A stretch of 64,000 bases of DNA from Branchiostoma floridae (taxonomy: Eukaryota; Chordata; Leptocardii; Amphioxiformes; Branchiostomatidae), in NCBI RefSeq assembly GCF_000003815.2, contig NC_049979.1, positions 13,467,605-13,531,604 of the forward strand, in the 5' to 3' direction. The notes below the pieces were generated by a model. It worked only from the letters and a program-made list of their open reading frames with translations, searched no databases and was not told the DNA's origin. The position numbers were made by a program, and so were the translations under genes. Numbering within the stretch: position 1 is the first letter of the stretch; every line of letters starts with the position of its first letter. Below are positions 52,401-61,192 of the stretch, piece after piece.

Positions 52401-52525
52401 TCCTCAACTGCTCTGTGGCACTTTCTCTGACAATGAAGATAAAGTACTGATATACAATGTAGTTGACTGTACCTCCTGCACCACACTTGTTCTGCAGGAT
52501 GGCAGTGGGGATGCTGCCCTGGCTC
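33719..52525 (+). CDS. CENPF: centromere protein F (CENPF) orthologue
   Basis: Exons in phase: 33719-33901, 34212-34478, 36363-36495, 39095-39228, 39363-39606, 39967-40169, 40444-40572, 40840-41025, 41310-41465, 41762-41989, 42249-42422, 42549-42692, 42838-43017, 43151-43308, 43422-47358, 47573-47698, 48074-49330, 49503-49625, 49872-50162, 50363-50473, gap, 51264-51455, 51605-51745, 51903-52078 and 52498-52525+. The start MSWAAQEWKDGLPTRALQKV and the late ELEGLPEVVSKGFSDIPSG segment are diagnostic of CENPF; almost everything between is coiled coil. About 2,790 codons are visible before the 500-N gap and about 180 after, close to human CENPF (about 3,100-3,200). CENPF is a nuclear-matrix and outer-kinetochore protein that recruits dynein regulators. 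The true C-terminus falls in the gap at 52526-52749, so a farnesylation CaaX box cannot be judged. The Met is preceded by a spliced leader (acceptor TTTCCAG at 33707). Confidence 0.93.
34520..35682. mobile_element. 1.16-kb TIR element with ACAGTGGAATCC termini (pogo/Tigger style)
   Basis: The left end TACAGTGGAATCC (34520-34532) and right end GGAATCCACTGTA (35670-35682) are perfect inverted repeats. Sub-terminal TTATCC and CCAATTATCC / CCAATTACCC motifs recur near both ends. TA at the edges is consistent with a pogo/Tc1-type target. No transposase ORF is seen, so it is non-autonomous. It lies in CENPF intron 2. Confidence 0.75.
36645..38700 (+). mobile_element. 5'-truncated non-LTR retrotransposon (jockey/CR1 type)
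   Basis: The element holds the reverse transcriptase ORF at 36648-38594 plus about 100 bp of 3' tail ending in a short GAA microsatellite (about 38680-38692). A TAA stands directly before the start codon, and no endonuclease sequence lies upstream, so the 5' part is missing, as is usual after incomplete target-primed reverse transcription. It sits in CENPF intron 3 in the same orientation as the gene. The exact 5' edge and target duplication are not clear. Confidence 0.75.
36648..38594 (+). CDS. reverse transcriptase ORF of a non-LTR retrotransposon
   Basis: A 648-codon ORF without stop or frameshift. Motifs in order: the linker that follows the endonuclease in this class (RRRDRLYKRWKKTGN), a fingers region (LDPKKAPGPDGISPRLLK), YRPENYRPISLTSIPCKIME, QHGFRRRHSCESQL, motif A with MDFSKAFDKV (catalytic Asp at about residue 300), motif B with SGVPQGSVLGPTLFLLYIND, and motif C with FADD (386-389). 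The C-terminal part has KYLGV, RPLLEFASPVWDP and the ending DWNGLPAEV-x4-SLSMFKSKI, typical of the jockey/CR1/L2 branch. An apurinic endonuclease and ORF1 are absent. The intact frame suggests a young copy. It is not part of CENPF. Confidence 0.9.
   Translation: MQTVGRPYYFSHTTSRLIRRRDRLYKRWKKTGNTKVREQMKALKHTIQRRLRRAYWSYTESLFTNQDDPHAVPGANMKRFWTYIKSQRTEAASVAPLKVEGKLVTEAVDRAEALNKQFQSAFSQKVTFTVSEFQNRTNLFQQPNAPTCSSINISEPGVLKLMQNLDPKKAPGPDGISPRLLKELAVELAPALTLLFQSSLESGVVPRDWRTANVTPVYKKGERYRPENYRPISLTSIPCKIMEHIVTSTIMSYVEENEIICKEQHGFRRRHSCESQLLGLVDDLSVDLEQGRQTDALIMDFSKAFDKVCHSLLIHKLNYYGITGSLQTWIQSFLTDRRQAVVVEGSISSFVPVDSGVPQGSVLGPTLFLLYINDLPTSLSSIARLFADDTLAHKTISSTRDQEVLQEDLDRLAEWEQTWMMSFHPDKCQALHITRKRVPQTMNYKLHGHTLVSTKEAKYLGVTITYNLTWCTHIANITNKASRTLGFLRRNIKVGSKKIKNLAYVTLVRPLLEFASPVWDPYTAKDIAKLEAVQRRAARWVSNRYRRSSSVSEMLHDLEWPTLQERRRRARLVTFYKYHSGDLAINCKTSPAPQARSSRSTHPAAYKVPTSRTQYRQNAFFPRTTRDWNGLPAEVALSPSLSMFKSKI
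43422..47358 (+). CDS. CENPF: giant coiled-coil exon of CENPF
   Basis: One 3,937-nt exon, open throughout (about 1,312 codons including 130 N at 46115-46244). The heptads are rich in Glu, Gln, Lys and Leu. Two internal tandem duplications are visible. A set of about three 53-residue units begins near 43771, 44098 and 44257 (core ADK-x-T-x-EL). A 56-residue pair begins at 44608 and 44776 (AQKD-x-D-x-L, then KEEKLR). Human CENPF also has very large central exons and internal repeats, so the architecture is shared. Many antisense ORFs here are shadows. Confidence 0.9.
46115..46244. other. assembly gap (130 N) inside the giant CENPF exon
   Basis: Flanking coding sequence stays in the same frame if 130 is taken literally. 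The true size is unknown. Confidence 0.95.
50764..51263. other. assembly gap (500 N) within CENPF
   Basis: The upstream exon ends at 50473 in phase 0. The downstream coding sequence begins mid-exon at the gap edge, so at least part of one exon is hidden. 500 is probably a nominal size. Confidence 0.95.
51264..52525 (+). CDS. CENPF: C-terminal exons of CENPF (partial)
   Basis: Exons 51264-51455 (start hidden by the gap), 51605-51745, 51903-52078 and 52498 onward. They encode a basic tail with KRSKSH, the ELEGLPEVVSKGFSDIPSG block, SPYIVRR, then Ser/Arg-rich SLRRTRSRD and RRVTRSQ. In human CENPF this region precedes the nuclear localisation signal and the C-terminal CaaX. The third exon may instead read on past 52078 to a stop at 52139-52141 if its donor (AAG|GTGCAT) is skipped. 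The last visible exon (GSGDAALA) repeats the GGDAALG of the exon before it. Confidence 0.8.
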
Positions 52526-52749
52526 NNNNNNNNNNNNNNNNNNNNNNNNNNNNNNNNNNNNNNNNNNNNNNNNNNNNNNNNNNNNNNNNNNNNNNNNNNN
52601 NNNNNNNNNNNNNNNNNNNNNNNNNNNNNNNNNNNNNNNNNNNNNNNNNNNNNNNNNNNNNNNNNNNNNNNNNNNNNNNNNNNNNNNNNNNNNNNNNNNN
52701 NNNNNNNNNNNNNNNNNNNNNNNNNNNNNNNNNNNNNNNNNNNNNNNNN
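52526..52749. other. assembly gap (224 N) hiding the CENPF C-terminus
   Basis: The gap begins 28 nt into the last visible exon. Downstream sequence (a G-run, then A/T-rich) looks like 3' UTR and shows no obvious CaaX ending. Confidence 0.9.
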
Positions 52750-53432
52750 TGGCTTATTTTGGGGGGGGGAAAATCACGACAATGCAGTTCAGCTTATGCT
52801 GCATGTCACTCTAAGGATCCCCTGTCCTTAGCGTGGTGTAGTCTGTGTAGAAGTAAGTGTTGACTGTGTCGTCCATATAGAACAGAAGCACTAAAATGTT
52901 GTGTTGGGGAGATCAATTGCGATACAAAATGTATACTATTACCAATGTTTTGAAGTCTATAAAGTCACGTTCAACAGTTTTATAAAGGGAAGAAGGGATA
53001 TTTTATTCTCATTTGGTCCTCACATTAGAAGCACATTTCTACTATGATAGGATATTAGTGTGAATTTCATGTATTATTAATTATGGAATAATTTCTGAGT
53101 GGTTGTATCTAAGCATACATATTACTTCTTAATTAGCTTTTTTGCTCGATATAATAAATTTTGGCAGCTCTATGTATTCTTATGTGTATTCTGATATTAT
53201 ATAACGTTAACAAAATCATGGCAAGTAAATGTAATGAGTGTATTTATGTTGTGTGTATGTTGATTCACTTGTAGACAAGTCAAGTTTTACCTCCTGATAT
53301 TATAACAGTTACTGTCACAATTCCTCTTTCTCCTTAACCTGTGTATATTAGCTCTCATCCAATGTTCCTCTTCTGATAAGTCTTAATTGTGCCAATGTAA
53401 TATAGACCCACTGTAGGCATTATGTTCCTTGG

Positions 53433-53438
53433 AATAAA
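53433..53438 (+). promoter_or_regulatory. candidate poly(A) signal of CENPF
   Basis: AATAAA followed about 30 bp later by a TGTGTGTGTGCTTTTTT tract, a good downstream element. Another AATAAA lies at 53153-53158 without such a tract. Confidence 0.5.
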
Positions 53439-53939
53439 TTTGAATATGAGTGGTTTTACCAAAGCCTGCTGTGTGTGTGCTTTTTTGTTCAGTTCAGTTT
53501 GTTGTATGGACCTTGCTAGATCTAATATGAGAAAGATATTCATGTGAATCATTTCTTGGCAATATTTTTTGTGAAAAACAATTCCTAGCAGTTACAATTA
53601 GATATTCATATGAAATGTAGTAAATGTTTACCCCCACCATTGCTATTGTGAGAAATGTTGGAAATTACCCAGGCAGAATTAAAGAAAACATTGGCCTCAA
53701 AGTCCTTAAAATTATGATTGTGAAAATATAAAATCAGCTTTGTTGGTCAGGGTTTTCTTTACTTAAGGTTTTCTTGTCTAAAGTATATTATCTTTATGAA
53801 TCAGATATCTATGGGTAAATTTTTTCTTGTAACTCTTAGATTTTATCTTTTAATCTTCAGAACTAGAGCAGTGCTGATTTTAAAACATAGAAACACGAAC
53901 AATGCCTATGTCAATATTTGGATATATGGTCTAGGCCAC

Positions 53940-54143
53940 GCCCACCTACATGTGTAATCGGACCTGAAGGGATGATGTCATCCTCCGCAATGCATATTGG
54001 GAGCGAAGACGGCCATTTTCCGGTGTCGATGGCGGACTGCAGACGAAGACAACGAAAACCGCACCTTATTTCGCACAAATTATGAACACTATAAGTCAGA
54101 GATACCAGTAGATAGATTTATCGGGCGCCAGAGAAACTAATAG
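53940..54143 (+). promoter_or_regulatory. probable promoter and non-coding first exon of the kinesin light chain gene
   Basis: A GC-richer block ends in a strong donor (AATAG|GTGAGTAAA at 54143). It contains GATGATGTCATC (CRE/AP-1-like, about 53972-53983), GGCCATTTTCCGG and GATGGCGGAC; the last two read as YY1-type sites in opposite orientations. No plausible start codon with an ORF lies in the exon. The next exon-like sequence on this strand is the kinesin light chain coding exon at 60948, so I assign it as that gene's leader by position. Confidence 0.5.
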
Positions 54144-57100
54144 GTGAGTAAAATGCGTGTAATATTTCAGAAAAATGCGCTAAAATGCCATTTATGTCGA
54201 CCGAAATGTGATCATGTACTGTCAGAAGTACCTCTGCGATTTCGTCTACGTGTGATGCTGGCTGATTTGAAGTCCGGCCAGGTCGCTATCAAACGGCCAC
54301 ATCTTCCCAGATAAGCCATGTACTTCTCGGCAGATATATGTCCTTGCTCATATTTTACCTTTCAGTGCTTCGAGCAGTCGGATAAATGTGTTTATCGTTG
54401 TGTTTGGTGACGTGAGTAAAAGATACCTGTCTCGAAAGAGGAAATCATACCCCTGCCTATTGGCAGGATTAGCTTAGTCATTTAATAATTTTGTGTCGTT
54501 GACTTCCTACACCTTTCCTTGAATATCTGTATATTATGATTGGTTGTACAAAAGCACATCTTTTGGTTGTACAAAGTTTACGAATTACCTGCGATGTAGG
54601 CGGTCTCGCATTTGAACTAGATGTTTACACCAATGGGATGGTCACATGACCGTCTGATTCGCAAAATTTTATACAACGCAGATTTGCGGCAGGGCGTGGA
54701 AAATTTACAGATTTCATTATAATTATTATATTCACGTGCCTGTATCCGAACCCATGTGTAACTTTGCAGAGGGACACTGCATTTTAATCGAGTTGTCAAC
54801 CAAATTTATAGCAGGTAACTTACTGTTATTGAAATGACATCATTGTGTAGTTCCTTAGGACCATCTGTTTTCTCCTGATTGACCCTGTCTCAGTCATTGT
54901 CTGTAGAATTTTGCCAGGTATTTTTACCTGTAGGCGAGCTAGTTGTTTTGTAGGATAAAGAGGTTGGGTTATCAAGACAGATTTGGTGATACATTATGTA
55001 ATTTATTTGCACAGAAAACGTGCACACCTGCTATGGACAGACATGGTGAAAAACACAGAAAAAACATGATGTGGAAATGAAGAACCTGTGTGTACAATAC
55101 CCAATACAACTATTTGGTGGAAAGATATCTAATAATGAATGAACAAGGCATAACTGAAGTAAAACATGGATATTAGGCATATGTGTAGCCTGGGAAGCAA
55201 ATTCAGCAAAGAGGGGGCGTGAACTAAACAGGGTTTGACAGTTGAAGGTCCAAAGTACATCATGTTTACTATTTGTTCTTTGTAGATCATTAGAATAAAG
55301 ATGTTTGGATTAACAAATTATATATACTGCATATTGCCATTCCTTGCCATTTGATTTTGTACATGTGACTTTCCAGATATAAGGTGTGTAACATATTTTT
55401 TTCAGTTAAGTTCTTGAATAGAATTGCTTTGGTCAAAACATGGAGATAATGGCATGGAGCTGGCAATGTAAATATCATGGAGACCTTGTTATTGTAGAGT
55501 GACTGGATTTGGCCACCTGTTTTATATTCTGCTGCTCACATTCTTACCTCACGTACGTAGATGTCATTTTCCTTTCTCAAACCAACGTATATCAATATTA
55601 ATACTGCCAAATTAGTGCCATAGATATTTTGTTGCATAAAAACACTTTGACTTTAGCGTGTAGGTAGAGATATAAGCCATAGGTTCACAAGTACTTAACC
55701 TGAAATGTTTCTGATTACAAGTGACTAATTTGTTCACACCATATTGTACATATTATGATTATAATCCCAATTTTATTGAATAGTTGTCTTATGAATGATA
55801 AGGAAACACTGTAAGATGGTATATTTGCTCACAAAATATGAAGACTGAATGATCATCTATGTTTAAGTTGAATATTATCATTGGACTTTTGAATATGTTC
55901 AAAGTTTTACATGACTCGGGTACATGGAAGGAGTCACTTGACTCACAAGGCGACAGGTTGTGCCCTGTGTTGCTGTCCCATGATATCATCTGCCAGTCTT
56001 TTGTTAAGTGGTATCTGGGGATTTGTAGGGAAATGGTTCTGTTCAGAACAAATTACTTGCGTTCTTGCATGAAGTGGAGCTAGCCTGGATACTGATTCTG
56101 ACCAAATCCTACATAAGATAGGATTTCTAATGTAGAACTAGGCACCAGTAGCAGTTGAAAGAGATGTAAAATGTAAACCTAACTGCATTACAAGCAATAC
56201 TTTTGTGCTGTCTTTTTTTAGTCAAGGAGCTTACCATCATGAGGGACATTGTGGATCACATACAATTAGATGATTTGACAGTGTGTACTGTGTACTTCAC
56301 TGAAACGTGGATGTGTCCATGTATCAACATGAAAACATGACTGGTCACATGTGAGTTATGTGCACTGAGCTGAACAATATTTGTTAAGTTAACTGTGAAT
56401 ATTTGTGAAGTTGTTTTTAAATGTTTGTCACATGTGACATTGTTGAACCCTTTATAACAGATAATGCTGTACTAGTGGTAGCATGCGACTGAACCATTCA
56501 CTAGTCTAAGGTCCAAAGGGTGATGGAGCAGCCTCCCTGTGTATTTTGTGACTAACAGGACAACATTCAAACCAAATTGGTCTGAGCACTTTGTAGGGCA
56601 CTTTGAATGCTATATAAATGGCAGATGTGTTGAGAGGATTGTTGAGGTCCAATTTGAAGTTTTCAATCTTTTTGCAGTACACATGAATGGTGAGAGATTT
56701 ATGAAACATATTTTTTAGTTTCAGATACACACGAAAAAGGTTTATGCTGACCTATTGACTCTGCAGAGTACTGTAACCTTAGCACTGATGAGTCTAGAAG
56801 TGATGAGCAGTTAGTGGCAGTCTCTAACATTCAAGTTAACAAAATCATTGGCAGAAAAGTGGATAGTTATTCATAATTGATAGACATATCTGGTTTAATG
56901 GTTAACTCGAATAATGCCACCTGCTGGATATATTGAGAACAGCAGATCATTTTCAGCAAACATCAATTGACTACGCCTTCATCTAAGAATGCTCAATAGA
57001 TTTAGCTAATAGATGTTAGTCATGACCATAGAATTTACTGGAAAGAATTTAATTTTCATACCAAACTAACTAACCCACATATCAGGAAGGTTTGCCATCC

Positions 57101-60100
57101 TTATTCCATCCCAGCACAAGGTCCCTTTGTTTTCTGGATAACAGTTGCAGCTGCCCAGCATGCCAAGCTACAAAACAAGAGGACAGCCATTGCTTATATA
57201 GTATCTTGAAAACATCTGGGATTTCAATATAAAAATTACCCTTTTTTCTCTTACAATTTCATGATATTAGGGGAACGTCTTGATAACAGATTGTCCACTG
57301 GAGGAAAACGATGCAAGTTTGGATGTTCGATGCTCCAAATTTATCACTAGCCACATGTCCATCATGTATGTGATCTTGGTGACATTAGGTTTGATATCTG
57401 ATCTCGGGCAGGCCAGAGCCCTGGTGATGTTATTTTCACACTATGTTAGAGGTGAAAGAGCAGATATTGTATGAAACAAGCATACATGTTACTGTTAGTG
57501 ATGACCAAAGGATGTCATGTTGTTGGGACATGACATGCAAATAGCAACTCCAGAGTGAGTCACAGACTTCCAGGAAGGCAATACAGCTTCAGACATATCG
57601 ATCAAGATAGTAGATTAGAGTTTGACTTTTTCCATGGTGTTGCATTTGGTACTTATGAAGCATGTTATATGTGCTGCTGAAAGATTGCTAGAAATTAGAA
57701 TATTCTCATTAAAAAAGAACATGACTAGACTCTACTAATATCATAGAGTATAGAGAGTATAACTAACAAAAATCATAGCAATTGAATTTGTAATCTTCAG
57801 TGAGTAAAAACTGTTATTTGCTGAAAATCATCCCTATTGTAGTTTCCATTTCTCTCCTGGTAAAACCATACTTACTAGGTGACAAAAATAAAATTTTGAG
57901 GTGTACTGTAAATGCAGAAATGTTCGCGGTGGATTAATGTTCGCGGTTTTTGCGGTGACCACTTCACCGCGAACTTAAAATCACCGCGAACATTTTTCTA
58001 TTATGGTATTAGATTGCAGTCTATGGTGTTACCGCGAACTTAAATCCACCGCGAAAAGTCCCTTTCCCCGCTACCGCGAAATTTAATCCCCGTGAACTTT
58101 AATGCATTTACAGTATACTGGACCAAATGCTTTTTTTTAGAATTTGAATGTAGTATAGGTTAGTCAGACAGAACTTTATTCAATACACTTCTTTATTCAA
58201 TACAATGTACTTCATATATACAGTACTGTGCTATATGTTTGTTCTTTGTAAGTGGCCATGCAGGATGAACTCGTATAATGTAAAGATAAATGTTACCATA
58301 CCTGGCCTTATTTGGGAGCACCTAGAGGTTACTGCATGAATGTTAATGGTTACCTGAATACCTTCACCTGAATTATTGATAACATGTTAGTCCTGGCTTT
58401 ATCAATTACTCAACTTATTGGGAGTTAAGCTTTCACCGAGACACTTAACATTCTAGGGGAGAAGGGGGTTCTTTTAGTTCTAATGATGTTCCATCATAGC
58501 CGACAAGGACCTTGACTATATGATATTTTATGTTCAACAGCCTGTGTAGTCGAACACTTCTGGATAACATGATTACTCATCCAGCTAGATATGTTTGCAT
58601 ACATGTATGTACTAGTACCTGGCTCTGGGCTCTGGAATTTTTGTAGTACTAGTACATGTACTTGTCCATGTATTCAATATCTTATACCTATCATGATTTT
58701 ATAAATACCTATCATAATACCCATTGTTTTATAAATTGATATATGATAATCAAATAAGCGTGTTCTAGTCCTGAAATGTATCATTGGGTGGAAATTTCAG
58801 AAAATGTTCTTGATTTTTTTTACCCACACCTCAAATTCAGGAAATGTCAGGTGATGGCATTTTCAATATGATGTACTTGAGTCTTTGGAAATTAAGTTAT
58901 AGATGAGATCCTTATCAGACGGGTCAGTGCATCTATGCCCTTGACGGCAGGTAAATCGTAAAAGAGAGAGATGTTTTTGAAGTGGAATGGCAGAAGTGCG
59001 TGCACGGTAATACTATGGTAATGAGGCTCCAACGTCAGACCTGTCACCGGGGATTTAAAGCACGGGATTTTAGAATATGCATGGCTCCATCCAGCAGGCA
59101 GGGATGTTATTTGGGGCGTAGCCATGTTCATATCAGGTAATGCTTGGCAAATTTCAAACAAATTTGTATAACATTTTAATGCAGAATTATCAATTATGTT
59201 GTACCAGAAATTAACTGCAGTATTAAGTTTAAGCTCATGTCTGTTTAACATGATAGGAAGGAAGTAGTAAAGATAGCATGTTTTAGGTACAATATGTTAC
59301 TATTATTGATCTAGAGGAAGGGTGATAATATAACATGAGAGGGAAAGAGTAGAACACAGGTGTATCCTTGTGCTTAGACAACAGTGCCTGAGACTGTTGG
59401 TCGCTGGAATCTCTTATCACTGTAACTCTGTGCCTTTCTGTCTGTTGGCCTCAATGCTTGGTAAGCTAGGTGTGTAATTTGTTTGTGGACAAGGTGCATT
59501 ATTTTCCCTCTATTTTGTACCTCAGTGGTCTGGCTAATTGTTGTCTAATCGGTTAGATTTGTCCTCATTCGCGTGAACGATTGCCTGGCCTAAAACTAGA
59601 ACATTCTGGCAAAGACCCTTCTGCAGGTGGTCAAAGAAAAGCTGCTGTGCCAGGGGACATCTCTAGATCAACATACCCAGCTAAAGGTTTGCTTGTTTTT
59701 AGTTGAATGAAGTAAACTTTTCGGATTTGGTATGATCAGTCATCTTTCTGGGGTTGTTGTCTTGGGTAAGACATGAGAAATATCTATTTAAATTTTTAAT
59801 GGTGGAGTATGTTGTTTGTATGAAATGTAATTTCCTTTCTTTAGTATTGGTATGTCAGTTTTGCCTTGTAAGTTGTAGAGTGAGGAAGATGGAATTGATC
59901 ATGCTGTCAGACTTATGTAGTGAGATGCTTGTATCTAAACACTCCAACACTCCATATGAAGTGTTTAGAAATCATTTTGTCTACATATTGTAGATCATTG
60001 CCATATCTCCCCATCTGTCAGAATGAATTGGTACTAACATCAATTAGGAAGCCTGCACACTGTAAATTCTGATGCTACCGGTAATGCTTCCCGTTTCTGG

Positions 60101-60947
60101 TTGCAACATTTTTCAGGAATGAACATGAAAACTTTGTTATGTGTGTATGGGTTACAATTTGAAAGTGTTCTCTAATATAGTGTATTGTGTGTGATTTCCC
60201 AACATTGTGGTTGTATTTTGAAACCCTGAGGTCAGAAATAGCAACACAGTCCTAGTATGTTTGTTGTTAGGCATGTATTTATTGTAAAGTATGCTGATTG
60301 TCCAGTGTTTCTTTTTTTTTTTCATTTTTAGTGCCAGTAAACCACCATGTATATGGTAATGGATATAGGGGCATTGGAGTTATTACTGGTATTATTGCCA
60401 GAAGTCATACTGCTGACCTGTAATTATGTAGGTTGGTAAATTAGGACAGGATAGTTCCAGTTGTCTTATTCATCGATGAAGACTGCCTAGTTTGTGTTGT
60501 ATGGATTAAACATATGGATGGATAGAGCTATTTTGCTGAATCATTGACAGTGTTTACTTATGATGTATCATATTAAGATAAAAGTTTGCTGTTGGACTCT
60601 GGAGAAAAGTGCCAATTAAGATATGCCAAGGCAACATGATTAGCATACACTGCACAGGCAGTTCAAAGTGTGGAACCAGTCCATCTGCCTTTTCTCTCAA
60701 AATCGATGAAGAAGCTTGCAAAGAATACTATCCTGCCAACAAAAGAACCATCATTTAGAAGGATATGCTATCATGCCAGTATTTCTTGCTACGCATGTCA
60801 ATTGTGTTCCTAAGATAGAATGCAGCATATTCATATAGTTTGACGTTAAACAGGAGAGTGATCCGTGTGATATGTCCCAAACTTGTGTTTGTGTTTATCC
60901 ACAGTAGCAATTTTAAACTCACTGTTTTTCTATTCTTGACCCTGCAG
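54144..60947 (+). other. first intron of the kinesin light chain gene
   Basis: A 6.8-kb AT-rich stretch with no recognisable exon. It holds the CGCGAA-rich MITE at 57904-58115. TAGCCTGG starts, like the first bases of the foldback MITE at 10.5 kb, occur at about 55189 and 56084 and may mark old repeat copies. Confidence 0.5.
57904..58115. mobile_element. 0.2-kb MITE with TACTGTAAATGCA termini and CGCGAA repeats
   Basis: The ends TACTGTAAATGCA (57904-57916) and TGCATTTACAGTA (58103-58115) are perfect inverted repeats with TA at the edges. The interior consists of repeated TTCGCGGT / ACCGCGAA units in both orientations (at least seven), with short spacers such as GAACTTAAA. It has no ORF. The TA target and size suit a Tc1/mariner-derived MITE. 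Confidence 0.8.
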
Positions 60948-61192
60948 AGCTGCTCGGGATGAAGATGACAACAAATACTACCATTTCACAGGAGGAACTT
61001 TTAACGGACACAAAGACTGTAACGAAAGGCTTAGAGACTCTGAAATCAGAGCACAATGGCATCCTGGGCTCCTTGTTGGAGTCGCTTAAGTCCATCAAGA
61101 AGGAAGGAGTGGACTCCAACCTGGTGGAGGAGAAGGCGGCCATCATCAGGAAATCACTGGAACAGATAGAACTGGGCCTGGGAGAGGCACAG
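60948..61192 (+). CDS. KLC: first coding exon of kinesin light chain (partial gene)
   Basis: An exon with acceptor CCCTGCAG at 60947 and donor CACAG|GTAAGG after 61192. The ORF starts at 60959 (or at the second Met, 60965) and gives 78 codons in phase 0. Segments ISQEELLTDTKTVTKGLETL, EHNGILGSLLESLK and SNLVEEKAAIIRKSLEQIEL match the N-terminal heptad region that all kinesin light chains share, ending LGLGEAQ. Kinesin light chain pairs with kinesin-1 heavy chains through this coiled coil and binds cargo with TPR repeats. The TPR exons are not in the window and must lie beyond 64000. Vertebrates have four paralogues (KLC1-4), so I give no number. Confidence 0.92.
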
